From Immundisolibacter cernigliae (GTDB lineage Bacteria; Pseudomonadota; Gammaproteobacteria; Immundisolibacterales; Immundisolibacteraceae): a DNA stretch of 64,000 bases. How positions within the stretch are numbered: the stretch's first letter is position 1; every line of letters begins with the position of its first letter. Positions 44,804 to 53,911 of this stretch are shown here, one piece after another. The translations under genes and the position numbers were made by a program. The stretch spans positions 682,001-746,000 of the forward strand of contig NZ_CP014671.1 in the NCBI RefSeq assembly GCF_001697225.1, in the 5' to 3' direction. Under the pieces are notes generated by a model. The model worked only from the letters and a program-made list of their open reading frames with translations. It was not told the origin of the DNA and did no database searches.

Positions 44804-45132
44804 GGCTTGCGGGCCTGCCGGGCCTGCTGCGTCGCCACCACGTAGGCGAACAGGGCATCGACATCCTCGTTCGTCAGGATGTCGTCGTGGGCCGGCATGC
44901 CGTCGTTCTTGCCGTGCATGACCGACTCGCGAAAGCGCTGCGGATCATCCGGCGGAAACTGGCGCAGGTCGAAGGACCCTGCCCCGCTGCTTTGCAGCTC
45001 GGGGCCGTGGCACTGCCGGCACATCTGGAAATACAGTTGCCCGCCAAGCTCGATCTGGGCCGGGTCCGGCACCGCGTATGCGATCGAGGCCGCTAAACCC
45101 AACACTGCGGCGCCGTGGACCGACCGCCTCAC
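44800..45132 (-). CDS. Small class I cytochrome c, XoxG-like
   Basis: A 110-residue protein: signal peptide (SVHGAAVLGLAASIAYA), one haem motif CRQCH near residue 38, and a likely sixth ligand Met in NDGMPAHDD near residue 78. It is the probable electron acceptor of the PQQ dehydrogenase encoded just upstream on the same strand. Both neighbours overlap by 4 bases (ATGA), so it should be made in step with them. Confidence 0.87.
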   Translation of the reverse strand: MRRSVHGAAVLGLAASIAYAVPDPAQIELGGQLYFQMCRQCHGPELQSSGAGSFDLRQFPPDDPQRFRESVMHGKNDGMPAHDDILTNEDVDALFAYVVATQQARQARKP

Positions 45133-46817
45133 TGTGCGCCCCCGGCCGGCAGCCGAAACACCGTCAGACTGCCGCCCTTGGGCACCTTGGCCAACTCCGG
45201 ATGCGGCAGGTACAGCGCCAGCAGGCCGCCGATGCCGCTCATCACCGCCACGTACTGCTGGCCGTCGAGCTCATAGGTGATCGGCGGGCCGATGATGCCG
45301 GACGCCGTCTTGTGGCTCCACAGCAGCTTGCCGGTGCGGGCGTGGTGGGCCACCAGTTCGCCGGTCATCAGGCCCGTGAACACCAACTCGCCGGCCGTGG
45401 ACAGCGTGCCGCCATTGGCCGGGGGGTCGTACGGCACCTGCCACACGCGCTTGCCGGTCAGCGGGTCCACTGCCCGCAGGTAACCGAGCGGTGGGCCTCC
45501 TTCCGGCAGGCGAAAGGAAAAATCGGCCGCCACGAACATCATGCCGCGCCGCCAGGAAGCATTCAGCAGCTTGTACTTCATCGACAGCTCGAAACCGTTC
45601 AGGTACACCAGACCGGTGTTCGGGTTGAACGAGGCCGGACCCCAGTTCTTGCCGCCGATGTTCGACGGCCAGATCACCTGTTCCTCACCGGCCAGCACGG
45701 CCTTGGCCGTGTCAGACAGGATCGGCCGGCCGGTCTTCGGTTCCAGGCCCTTGGCCCAGTTCTGGTTGTCGATGAACTGATTGGCCCGCAGCAGCTCGCC
45801 GGTGGCGCGGTCGATCACGTAGAAGAAGCCATTGCGGTTGGCGTTCAGGATCACCTGACGGGTCTTGCCGTCGATCTGGAGGTCGGCCTGGATCAGCTCG
45901 TTGACGCCGTCATAGTCGAAGGTGTCGTTCGGGATGTACTGGTAGTGCCAGACGAGCTCGCCGGTCTTCGGGCGCAGCGCCACCACGCTGTCGGTGTACA
46001 GGTTGTCGCCCGGGCGTACGGTGGCGTTCCACGGACCGGGGTTGCCGATGCCCCAATAGACCAGGTCGAGCTTCGGATCGTAGGAGCCGGGCAACCAGGT
46101 GGCGCCGCCGCCGTGCAGATAGGCGTCCCCTTCCCAGGTCTTGCCGGCCGGATCGTCCGGCCCGGCGGTGGTCCAGAAGCGCCACAGTTTCTTGCCGGTG
46201 CTGGCGTCGTAGCCGTCCAGAAAGCCGCGCACGCCCATGTCGCCGCCGGCCACGCCGGCAATCACCACGCCATCGGCCACCAGCGGCGCGCCGGTCATGG
46301 TGTAACCGTCCTGCCAGTCGGCGGCCTGCACGCTCCACACTTCCTGGCCGGTTTTCATGTCCAGCGCGAGCACGCGGTTGTCGAGCGCCTGGCGGATCAG
46401 CTTGCCCTCGTAGAGCACGGCGCCGCGGGCGATCATGCCGCAGCACACCACGCGGGCCATGCGCTTCTCGAAACTCAGATCGTGCCGCCACAGCTGCTTG
46501 CCGGTGCGGGCGTCGAAGGCAAACGTGCTCTTGTGGGTGATGGCGTAGATCACGCCATCGTGGACCAGCGGCTGAGCCTCCTGGCCGCGGTCGTCGTCCA
46601 GGTTGGCAGTCCATGCCGGGGCGAGCTTGTCGACGGTTTTGGCGTTGATCTGATCCAGCGGGCTGAAGCGGTTTACGTTCAGGCCCATGCCGTAGGTGAC
46701 CACGTCCTGCGTGTTGACGGCGTCGGCCAGCAGATCGTCCCGGGTCGGCGCAGCGGCCGAAGCTGCGCCGCCGACCAAGACCGCCAGGGCGCCGATCAAG
46801 AATTGCCGCACGCGCAT
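45129..46817 (-). CDS. PQQ-dependent alcohol dehydrogenase with the lanthanide-type DYD motif
   Basis: A 562-residue periplasmic quinoprotein. The ATG at 46817 has GGAGGAG upstream and is followed by a signal peptide (RQFLIGALAVLVGGAASAA). The eight-bladed propeller repeats (WxxD/xTGKxxW) are clear. The vicinal Cys pair is in RVVCCGMIARG. The catalytic segment reads NDTFDYDGVNE: DYD, where Ca enzymes such as MxaF have DYA or DYS; the second Asp marks lanthanide-dependent XoxF, ExaF and PedH enzymes. The metal-ligand Glu of the GGExGVRG motif is Asp here (GGDMGVRG). No haem domain is fused. Substrate unknown; a primary alcohol is likely. Confidence 0.88.
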   Translation of the reverse strand: MRVRQFLIGALAVLVGGAASAAAPTRDDLLADAVNTQDVVTYGMGLNVNRFSPLDQINAKTVDKLAPAWTANLDDDRGQEAQPLVHDGVIYAITHKSTFAFDARTGKQLWRHDLSFEKRMARVVCCGMIARGAVLYEGKLIRQALDNRVLALDMKTGQEVWSVQAADWQDGYTMTGAPLVADGVVIAGVAGGDMGVRGFLDGYDASTGKKLWRFWTTAGPDDPAGKTWEGDAYLHGGGATWLPGSYDPKLDLVYWGIGNPGPWNATVRPGDNLYTDSVVALRPKTGELVWHYQYIPNDTFDYDGVNELIQADLQIDGKTRQVILNANRNGFFYVIDRATGELLRANQFIDNQNWAKGLEPKTGRPILSDTAKAVLAGEEQVIWPSNIGGKNWGPASFNPNTGLVYLNGFELSMKYKLLNASWRRGMMFVAADFSFRLPEGGPPLGYLRAVDPLTGKRVWQVPYDPPANGGTLSTAGELVFTGLMTGELVAHHARTGKLLWSHKTASGIIGPPITYELDGQQYVAVMSGIGGLLALYLPHPELAKVPKGGSLTVFRLPAGGAQ

Positions 46818-47171
46818 GTGGGTCTCCTCCCCGAGTTTCGTTTTCAGAATGCGGACTGGCGCATTTTCGCACCTCCCGCCGCGCGCCCGGCGCCGAACCG
46901 CCAAACCGTGGCAGCCTGCAGGCAGCCCCCCGAGCCACCGCCGTAGCGCAGCACACGCCGCCACGGCGCATCAAGGCGGCGCAGGTCAATGGTAGCCGCT
47001 GGCTTGCAGGGCGGTGTCGCCACCGCACGGTAGCGTTGATCTGGGGGTAGGCCGCCGCAAGTCGCGAAGTGCTCGCTTATGCCGTGTCAGTGGCGCATGA
47101 GGACCGCGCACCACGCTCGCTCGCTGCGTGAGAGAGCGCAAAGGCATTGCTTCTTCGCATGAATTGATTTG
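46818..47171. other. Gene-free region upstream of the PQQ operon and hemP
   Basis: About 350 bases divergent between the minus-strand PQQ operon and the plus-strand iron-uptake genes. I see no credible gene. It should hold the PQQ operon promoter, but no clear -35/-10 pair stands out. Composition becomes AT-rich only near 47160 where the Fur-like site begins. Confidence 0.5.
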
Positions 47172-47194
47172 TAATTGCGAATCACTCGTATTTA
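47172..47194 (+). promoter_or_regulatory. Probable Fur box upstream of hemP-tonB
   Basis: TGCGAAT-C-ACTCGTA at 47176-47190 approximates the 7-1-7 Fur consensus TGATAAT-N-ATTATCA and sits in the only AT-rich patch of the area, 29 bases before the hemP start. Iron repression of the whole hemP-tonB-exbBD unit is the expected result. Confidence 0.6.
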
Positions 47195-47218
47195 TATTAA
47201 AAACCATCCACCACGACC

Positions 47219-47395
47219 ATGACTGACAGCCATCGCCCGCCGCTCGAACGACCGACCGACGATGCGAATTGCGCACCGCCCCGCTACACCAGCGAGCAAT
47301 TGTTTGGCGGGATGCGCCACGTGGTGATCGTGCATGGCACGCGGGAATACAGCCTGCGCCTGACCGCCACCAACAAGCTCATTCTCACGGCCTGA
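47219..47395 (+). CDS. hemP: HemP (hemin uptake protein family)
   Basis: A 58-residue protein. The C-terminal half, SEQLFGGMRHVVIVHGTREY then LRLTATNKLILTA, matches the HemP family pattern (LFxG...VxIxHxGxxYxLRxTxxxKLILT). HemP proteins are small and lie in front of haem or siderophore uptake genes; in some bacteria they act as activators of haem receptor genes. Directly behind the Fur-like site and 3 bases before tonB. There is no clear ribosome-binding site. Confidence 0.87.
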   Translation: MTDSHRPPLERPTDDANCAPPRYTSEQLFGGMRHVVIVHGTREYSLRLTATNKLILTA

Positions 47396-47398
47396 GCA

Positions 47399-48118
47399 AT
47401 GCGCATGACCGCTCGTCTTGGCAGCGCGCAAGCAGTGCATGAGGGCATCGTTGGCGCCGGCTGCGCCATCGTCTTGCATGCGCTCGCGGCCTGTCTGCTG
47501 CTGCGCCAGGTCCCGCAGGTGCCATCGACGGCACCGCAGATCATCCAGATGAGTCTGATCGCTGAACCTCAACCGGAACCACGCCCGGCGCCGCAATCCC
47601 CAGCCCCGCAGCCGGCTGCGGCACAAGCGGCGAAGGCGCCACCGATCCCCAGCCCACAGCCGCAACCACAGCGCCGCCCGGCACCCAGACCGTTGGTGGC
47701 GAAACCGATGCCATTAGCCCCGGCGCCGACCCAATCCGTCCCCTCCGCACCCGCCCCGACAGCTGTATCCGCCAGCGTTTCGGATGCCCCGGCGGTCACG
47801 GCACCCGCCGCCACGACGGCGCCCGTGGAAGTGACCCAACCGCGCTTCGATGCCGCCTATCTGAACAACCCGGCGCCGCCCTATCCTCCGCTTTCGCGTC
47901 GCCTGGGTGAACAGGGACGCGTCCTGATGCGGGTCTATGTCGATCCCAACGGAACACCGACCCAGGTCGAGTTGCGCCAATCGAGCGGCTCGCAGCGGCT
48001 CGACACTGCCGCCGAGACGGCCGTGCGGCGCTGGCGCTTCGTCCCTGCCCGGCGCGGGAGCGACGCGGTGGGTGCCTGGGTTCTGGTGCCCATTTCATTC
48101 AATCTGAGGAATTCCTGA
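47399..48118 (+). CDS. tonB: TonB energy-transducing protein
   Basis: A 239-residue protein: an N-terminal membrane anchor (about residues 18-36), a long Pro/Ala/Gln-rich periplasmic spacer (residues 50-145), and a TonB C-terminal domain (PPYPPLSRRLGEQGRVLMRVYVD and the YxxVxxAVxxWRF-like RRWRFVPARRG). It couples the proton motive force, via ExbB/ExbD, to outer-membrane receptors such as the one encoded at 49389. It overlaps exbB by one base. Confidence 0.93.
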   Translation: MRMTARLGSAQAVHEGIVGAGCAIVLHALAACLLLRQVPQVPSTAPQIIQMSLIAEPQPEPRPAPQSPAPQPAAAQAAKAPPIPSPQPQPQRRPAPRPLVAKPMPLAPAPTQSVPSAPAPTAVSASVSDAPAVTAPAATTAPVEVTQPRFDAAYLNNPAPPYPPLSRRLGEQGRVLMRVYVDPNGTPTQVELRQSSGSQRLDTAAETAVRRWRFVPARRGSDAVGAWVLVPISFNLRNS

Positions 48119-48870
48119 TGGAGCAAACGCTCGGCATTGCCCACTTTCTGTCGCACGTCGACGGCGTCGGCCGGTTCTTGCTGATCATCCTGCTGGCGAT
48201 GTCGCTAGCCACCTGGTACCTGATCGCGACCAGGACCCTGTCCAGCTGGCGCATGGCGCGTCAGCGCCGGCAGTTCATGGTCGTATTCCAGCAGGCCCAT
48301 GGGCTCGATGAACTGGGTGACTTTGTGCGGGCGCGGGGTGCCGAAGAGCCGTTCTCGCACCTAGCCGCCCAGGGCCTGGCGGCGGCGCAGCAGTACGCCG
48401 CACGCACCGGCCAGCGGTTGATCGAATCCGTGCCGCCCGACGAGTTCCTGACGCGTGCCCTGCGCCGCGCCATCGAGCAGGACACCGCCCGTCTGGAGTA
48501 CGGCCAGACGGTGCTGGCTTCGGTGGCCTCGGCAGCACCCTTCGTCGGCCTGTTCGGCACCGTATGGGGCATTTACCACGCCCTGCTGGCGATCGGCATG
48601 AGCGGCCAGGCCAGCCTCGACAAGGTGGCCGGCCCGGTCGGCGAGGCGCTGATCATGACCGCACTCGGTCTTGCCGTCGCCATTCCGGCGGTGCTGGCCT
48701 ACAACGCCATTGCCCGCAGCAACCGCCTGTTGCTGGCCGAACTCGACGGCTTCGCGCACGACCTGTTCGCCTTCATGTCGACCGGCATCCGCTCCACTCC
48801 GACACGCCGGGAGCCGACCCCGGCACAGCCTGCGGCGCCGGTGAGCCGATTGATCGAGGAGTCCGCCTGA
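48118..48870 (+). CDS. exbB: ExbB, TonB-system proton channel subunit
   Basis: A 250-residue inner-membrane protein with three membrane helices (about residues 20-38, 135-155 and 175-200). The conserved segment ASAAPFVGLFGTVWGIYHA lies at the second helix and includes the family Gly/Thr. It forms the pentameric channel with ExbD. The ATG shares one base with the tonB stop and its own stop shares one base with exbD. Confidence 0.94.
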   Translation: MEQTLGIAHFLSHVDGVGRFLLIILLAMSLATWYLIATRTLSSWRMARQRRQFMVVFQQAHGLDELGDFVRARGAEEPFSHLAAQGLAAAQQYAARTGQRLIESVPPDEFLTRALRRAIEQDTARLEYGQTVLASVASAAPFVGLFGTVWGIYHALLAIGMSGQASLDKVAGPVGEALIMTALGLAVAIPAVLAYNAIARSNRLLLAELDGFAHDLFAFMSTGIRSTPTRREPTPAQPAAPVSRLIEESA

Positions 48871-49295
48871 TGGCCTTCGGTGGCTTCGGCGACCAGGGCC
48901 GGCAACGGCCGACGGCGGAAATCAACATGATTCCGCTGATCGACGTGATGCTCGTGCTGCTGGTGATCTTCATCGTCACCGCACCGCTGCTCACCCACGC
49001 CGTGCGCGTGGACCTGCCGCAGGCCAGCAGTGCGCCGGCGCCGGCCGATCCGCAGGCGATCGACGTCAGCATCGACGCCCAGGGCCAGACCTTCTGGAAC
49101 GCCGAACCGGTGACTGAAGAGGAGCTCGCCGCCCGCCTGGCCGCCGCCGCGCAACACCAGCCGCAGCCGGAGTTGCGCCTACGCGCCGACGGCGCCGTGG
49201 CCTATCGCAAGGTAGCGCTGGTGATGGCCGCCGCCGCCAGCGCTGGACTCGAGCGCATCGGTTTTGTCACGACCCCCAAGAGGGAAACGCCATGA
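48870..49295 (+). CDS. exbD: ExbD, TonB-system proton channel subunit
   Basis: A 141-residue protein. The N-terminal helix contains AEINMIPLIDVMLVLLVIF with the channel Asp of the family, then a periplasmic domain (residues about 45-140). The start at 48870 overlaps the exbB stop (TGATG). It completes the TonB-ExbB-ExbD complex for the receptor encoded 93 bases downstream. Confidence 0.94.
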   Translation: MAFGGFGDQGRQRPTAEINMIPLIDVMLVLLVIFIVTAPLLTHAVRVDLPQASSAPAPADPQAIDVSIDAQGQTFWNAEPVTEEELAARLAAAAQHQPQPELRLRADGAVAYRKVALVMAAAASAGLERIGFVTTPKRETP

Positions 49296-49388
49296 CCTGA
49301 TCCTTTCCGCCTGTCGATCACCAAATCCAGCCAGCCAGCCCATGCATGCCAGCCAGCTCCACCATCCGAACCCACCCCGGAGCACTCC

Positions 49389-51578
49389 ATGCAATGCGCG
49401 AAACCCCACCGGACCACGCCGGCTGCAACCCCGATTCACGCCTCAAGAAATGCCCTGCCACTGGGCGCCCTGGTCACCGGCATGCTGCTGGCGCCGATCG
49501 GGGCTCTGGCCGCGAACGAGACCACCTTGCCGCAGATCACCGTCCAGGACGACCGCCTCGACGACACGCCCGAGGGCTACCAGGGCGGCACGACCCGCGT
49601 CGGTAAGACCGATCAGCTGGCCAAGGACGTGCCGCAGGCGGTGACCATCGTGTCGCAGCAACTGATCGAGGAAACCAACGCCAATACGTTGAAAGAAGCC
49701 CTGCGCCACGTCAGCGGCCTGACCTTCAACGCCGGCGAGGGCGGCCGCATTGGCGACAACATGATGCTGCGCGGCTTCTATTCCTTCGGTGACCTGTACC
49801 TGGACGGCATCCGCGACGTGGCCCAGTACAACCGCGAGACCTTCAACCTGGAACAGGTGGACGTGCTGCGCGGCTCGGCGGCCATGCTGTTCGGCCGCGG
49901 CCAGGCCGGCGGCGTCATCAACCAAGCCAGCAAACAGCCGCTGGCGGAAAACCGCAACGAGGTAGCGCTGACCGGTGGCACCGACACCTATCGGCGTGGC
50001 ACGGCGGACATCAACTACGTGCTCGGTCAGCATGTGGCCACGCGGATCAACATCATGAAGACCGACGCCGGCAGCACCCGCGATCACGTCGAATCGGAAC
50101 GCGAGGGCGTGGCGCCGAGCATCGCCTTCGGCCTGGGCACCGACCACCGCCTGACGCTCGCGCACTACTACCTCAAGACCGACAACACGCCGGACTACGG
50201 CGTGCCGTATTTTGAGTTGCGTCCGCTGGACGTACCCAAGGACCGCTTCTACGGCACCACCGACGACTACGAGCGCAACCGCACCAACATCAGCACGGCG
50301 ACTTACGAATTCAGCATCACGCCCGACGGCAGACTGCGCTCGGTGCTGCGACATGCCGACTACACGCGCGACCTGTGGGGCGTGGCACCGCGTTTGGCCG
50401 CCGGTGCCACGTCTGCAAGCATTGCCAACGGCACCGCCATCGTGAACCGCAACCGGCAGGCGCGTGGCGGCGAGGAGAAAACCTGGACCAGCCAGACCGA
50501 CTTCACGACCAAGTTCTCCACCGGCCGTTTCGAGCATGAGGCCCTGATTGGCCTTGAGTTGCTGGACGAGGAAGCGGGGCGCTGGTCGTACAACGCGATA
50601 GCCGGCTCGGTAGCGCCCCCAACCACGGTCGGCAACCCGGACGCCTCGCCGCTGTTGCCGGCCAGCTACGGCAACCGGGTCAAGAACGGTGTCGTCACCT
50701 ACGAGGGCTTCACCTGGGCGCCCTACGTGCAGGATATGGTGCAGATAATGCCCGGCTGGAAGCTGTTTGCCGGCGCCCGCTGGGATGACCTGGACGCCGA
50801 CTACAGCACCGGCGCCCAAGTCGAATACGGCGAATGGAGCTACCGGGCCGGCGTTTCGCACCAACCGACCGACTTCCAGCATTACTACTTCGCCTGGAGC
50901 GATTCGTTCAATCCGACCTCGGACCTGTATCAGTTCACGCCCACCACCGCGGTGTTCCCGGCCGAGCGCAGCCGCACCCTGGAGCTGGGCGCCAAGTGGG
51001 AGTTGCTCGAGGGCGATTTGTCGTTGCGGGCCGCGGTCTACCGTACCGAGAAGGCGTGGGAGCGCAACACTGATATCGAAACCGCCGCCAACAACCCGTT
51101 GCTGACCCGGGAGCGTCACACCAGCGGCTTCGAGCTGGAGGGCGCCGGCAGGCTGAGCGAGCGCTGGGAGCTGTTCGCCGGGCTGGCGCTGATGAGTCCG
51201 CGCATCGACGAGGCCCGTCCGGGCGGCAACCCCAACGTCGAGGGCGTGCGGCCACGTAACGCGCCCAACTACACCTACAACCTGTGGACGACCTACAAGC
51301 TCGACCACGGCTGGAAGATCGGCGGCGGCGTCGAGGCCAAGGGCGAACGTCTCGCCTACGGCATCGGCGGTGGCAGCGCGTCGATCACGCCCAACAAGGT
51401 GCCGTCGTACCAGCGCTGGGATGCCATGGTCGCCTACGAGCAGCGGCGCTACGAAATCCGGCTGAACGTACTGAACGCCTTCGACAAGCGGTACTACGAG
51501 TCAGTCTACGAGAACGGCGGGCATGTGGTGCCCGGCACCGGTCGGGCCGTACAGCTGGTAACGGAACTGAAGTTCTGA
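49389..51578 (+). CDS. TonB-dependent siderophore receptor, Fiu-like
   Basis: A 729-residue outer-membrane receptor. GGAG lies 6 bases before the ATG. The signal peptide ends near residue 42 (IGALAA), followed by a possible TonB box (LPQITVQD). The plug domain (about 60-175) has VPQAVTIVSQQLIEE and VLRGSAAMLFGRGQAGG, typical of siderophore receptors. The 22-strand barrel ends in VQLVTELKF with the terminal Phe needed for outer-membrane assembly. The next gene is piuC-like, which usually accompanies Fiu or PiuA catecholate receptors. Confidence 0.92.
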   Translation: MQCAKPHRTTPAATPIHASRNALPLGALVTGMLLAPIGALAANETTLPQITVQDDRLDDTPEGYQGGTTRVGKTDQLAKDVPQAVTIVSQQLIEETNANTLKEALRHVSGLTFNAGEGGRIGDNMMLRGFYSFGDLYLDGIRDVAQYNRETFNLEQVDVLRGSAAMLFGRGQAGGVINQASKQPLAENRNEVALTGGTDTYRRGTADINYVLGQHVATRINIMKTDAGSTRDHVESEREGVAPSIAFGLGTDHRLTLAHYYLKTDNTPDYGVPYFELRPLDVPKDRFYGTTDDYERNRTNISTATYEFSITPDGRLRSVLRHADYTRDLWGVAPRLAAGATSASIANGTAIVNRNRQARGGEEKTWTSQTDFTTKFSTGRFEHEALIGLELLDEEAGRWSYNAIAGSVAPPTTVGNPDASPLLPASYGNRVKNGVVTYEGFTWAPYVQDMVQIMPGWKLFAGARWDDLDADYSTGAQVEYGEWSYRAGVSHQPTDFQHYYFAWSDSFNPTSDLYQFTPTTAVFPAERSRTLELGAKWELLEGDLSLRAAVYRTEKAWERNTDIETAANNPLLTRERHTSGFELEGAGRLSERWELFAGLALMSPRIDEARPGGNPNVEGVRPRNAPNYTYNLWTTYKLDHGWKIGGGVEAKGERLAYGIGGGSASITPNKVPSYQRWDAMVAYEQRRYEIRLNVLNAFDKRYYESVYENGGHVVPGTGRAVQLVTELKF

Positions 51579-51678
51579 AACGGGGCCGCAGGGCCGGCCA
51601 AAGGTCGGCCCTGCGGATGTGTCGAGGACGTGAACGCCATTGAATCTGGCTTGCGTCGCAACCACGAACGGAGATGCC

Positions 51679-52362
51679 GTGCTGCTGACAGTCCCACAGG
51701 TGCTGGATCGTGAAACAGTCCTGGAATGCCGGCGGCTGGTGACCGAAGCCGACTGGGTGGACGGGCGCGACACTGCCGGCACCCAGTCGAGCCAGGTCAA
51801 GAACAATCGGCAACTGCCGGAAGATGCGCCTGCCGCGACAAGCGCCCGCGCCCTGGTGCTGCAGGCATTGAGCACGAACGCGCTGTTTTTCACCGCCGCG
51901 CTGCCCAAGCGCATCTACCCGCCGCTGTTCAACCGCTACGAGGGCGCCAACAACGCCTTCGGCAGTCACATCGACAATGCCATCCGCACCCATCCGGCCA
52001 GCGCCCGCCACGTGCGCTGCGACCTGTCTGCCACGCTGTTTCTGTCGGACCCGGACAGCTACGACGGCGGCGAGCTGGTAATCGAGGACAGCTTCGGCAG
52101 CCAGCGGGTCAAGCTGTCAGCAGGTGACCTGGTGCTGTATCCGGCCTCGAGCGTGCATCGCGTCGAGCCGGTCACCCGCGGCGCCCGCCTGGCGTGCTTC
52201 ATGTGGATCGAGAGCATGGTGCGCGAGACCGAGCGTCGCCGCCTGCTGTACGAGCTCGACATGGCCATCCTGGCCCTGCGCACCGACACCGACGACAGTC
52301 CGGCCGTGGTGCGCCTGACCGGGTGTTACCACAACCTGCTGCGCATGTGGGCCGAGGTCTGA
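51679..52362 (+). CDS. piuC: PKHD-type Fe(II)/2-oxoglutarate oxygenase, PiuC/YbiX-like
   Basis: A 227-residue protein. The GTG at 51679 follows GGAG and gives MLLTVPQVLD, the family start (E. coli YbiX has 225 residues). A TTG at 51640 is the alternative. The Fe ligands are FGSHIDNAI (His and Asp) and SVHRVEPV (His), with Arg in TRGARLA for 2-oxoglutarate. Homologues lie beside Fiu/PiuA receptors, and are thought to process the iron ligand. Its own substrate is unknown. Confidence 0.9.
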   Translation: MLLTVPQVLDRETVLECRRLVTEADWVDGRDTAGTQSSQVKNNRQLPEDAPAATSARALVLQALSTNALFFTAALPKRIYPPLFNRYEGANNAFGSHIDNAIRTHPASARHVRCDLSATLFLSDPDSYDGGELVIEDSFGSQRVKLSAGDLVLYPASSVHRVEPVTRGARLACFMWIESMVRETERRRLLYELDMAILALRTDTDDSPAVVRLTGCYHNLLRMWAEV

Positions 52363-52561
52363 TCACGAAAGCCGGATCATCACGCCGCATGTCGGGCCTG
52401 CAACGGCGGGCGCTTGCACTGCGCTGGCGGGTCGACGGTCCGGATGGACGCGACCTGCCGGCCATCGCCAAAGCCTGACGCAGACCCGACCCCGAACCGC
52501 GGCGACGGCCAAAGATTCAAGCGATCGATGCGTTGGGACGTCCATGCCCCAATGGGCGCCC

Positions 52562-53899
52562 TTAAAGAATGTAGCGGCTCAGGTCCTGATTGCCGGCCAG
52601 ATCCTTCAGGCGCTGGTCGACGTAGGCGGCATCCACCGTCACCTGCTGGCCGCCGCGGTCGGGCGCCGCAAAGGACAGGTCCTCCAGCAACCGCTCCATG
52701 ACCGTGTGCAGGCGGCGGGCGCCGATGTTCTCGGTACGCTCGTTGACCTCGAACGCGATCTGCGCCAGCCGCTGCACACCGTCCGGTTCGAATTGCAGCC
52801 TGACGCCTTCGGTGGCCAGCAGCGCCGTGGCCTGCTCGGTGAGCGCCGCGTCGGTGTCGGTCAGGATGCGCACGAAATCCTCGACCCGCAGCGATTCGAG
52901 CTCGACGCGGATCGGCAGCCGGCCCTGCAGCTCCGGAATCAGGTCCGAGGGCTTGCTCAGGTGAAACGCGCCGGACGCGATGAACAGGATGTGGTCCGTG
53001 CGCACCTGGCCGTGCTTGGTGGTGACGGTGCTGCCCTCGATCAGCGGCAGCAAATCGCGCTGCACGCCCTCGCGCGACACCTCCCCCCCGCTGCCGCCAC
53101 CTTGGCCGCCGCCGCGCTGGGTGATCTTGTCGATCTCGTCGATGAACACGATGCCGTTCTGCTCGGCATTGGCGACGGCGCTGCGCTTGATGTCGTCGTC
53201 ATTGACGAACTTGGCGGCTTCCTCGTCGGTCAGCAGGCGCAGCGCCTCGTCCACCCGCACCTGACGCCGGCGCGTGCGCCGCCCGCCCATGTTCTGGAAC
53301 ATGCCCTGCAACTGCTGGGTCAGTTCCTCCATGCCCGGCGGGGCCATGATCTCGACGCCGACCTGCGGCAGGCTGACTTCGATCTCGACCTGCTTGTCGT
53401 TCAGTTGCCCTTCGCGCAGGCGCTTGCGCAGTTTCTGGCGCGTGTCGGCGCTGCTGTCCTGCGCAGCCCAGGCGTCCTCGCTGCGCGAACCGGGCAGCAG
53501 CAGGTCCAGCACGCGCTCCTCGGCGGCGTCTTCGGCGCGGTGGCGCACCCTGGCCAGTTCCTGTTCGCGGGTCTGCTTGACGGCCACGTCCATCAGGTCG
53601 CGGATGATGGACTCCACGTCACGCCCGACGTAGCCGACCTCGGTGAACTTGGTTGCCTCGATTTTCAGGAACGGCGCCCCGGCGAGGCGCGCCAGGCGGC
53701 GCGCGATCTCGGTCTTGCCGACGCCGGTCGGGCCGATCATCAGGATGTTCTTGGGCGTGATCTCGTGCCGCAGCGGCTCGGCCACCTGCTGACGGCGCCA
53801 GCGGTTGCGCAGGGCAATCGCCACGGCACGCTTGGCGGCGTCCTGGCCGATGATGTGCTTGTCGAGTTCCTGGACGATTTCGCGTGGGGTCATGGACAT
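52562..53899 (-). CDS. hslU: HslU, ATPase of the HslUV protease
   Basis: A 445-residue AAA+ unfoldase that feeds proteins to HslV. Walker [16 protein letters not shown] near residue 58, Walker [15 protein letters not shown] near 248, sensor region [17 protein letters not shown]. The intermediate domain spans about 110-235 and the C-terminus DLSRYIL inserts into HslV to activate it. It follows hslV by 12 bases. Confidence 0.97.
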   Translation of the reverse strand: MSMTPREIVQELDKHIIGQDAAKRAVAIALRNRWRRQQVAEPLRHEITPKNILMIGPTGVGKTEIARRLARLAGAPFLKIEATKFTEVGYVGRDVESIIRDLMDVAVKQTREQELARVRHRAEDAAEERVLDLLLPGSRSEDAWAAQDSSADTRQKLRKRLREGQLNDKQVEIEVSLPQVGVEIMAPPGMEELTQQLQGMFQNMGGRRTRRRQVRVDEALRLLTDEEAAKFVNDDDIKRSAVANAEQNGIVFIDEIDKITQRGGGQGGGSGGEVSREGVQRDLLPLIEGSTVTTKHGQVRTDHILFIASGAFHLSKPSDLIPELQGRLPIRVELESLRVEDFVRILTDTDAALTEQATALLATEGVRLQFEPDGVQRLAQIAFEVNERTENIGARRLHTVMERLLEDLSFAAPDRGGQQVTVDAAYVDQRLKDLAGNQDLSRYIL

Positions 53900-53911
53900 G
53901 GCGGGTGGGCC

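Noticed and set aside
52363-52561. Search for a gene or terminator after piuC and hslU
   Set aside because: Only short frames and a weak GCCC/GGGC stem without a T-run are present. Nothing supportable.
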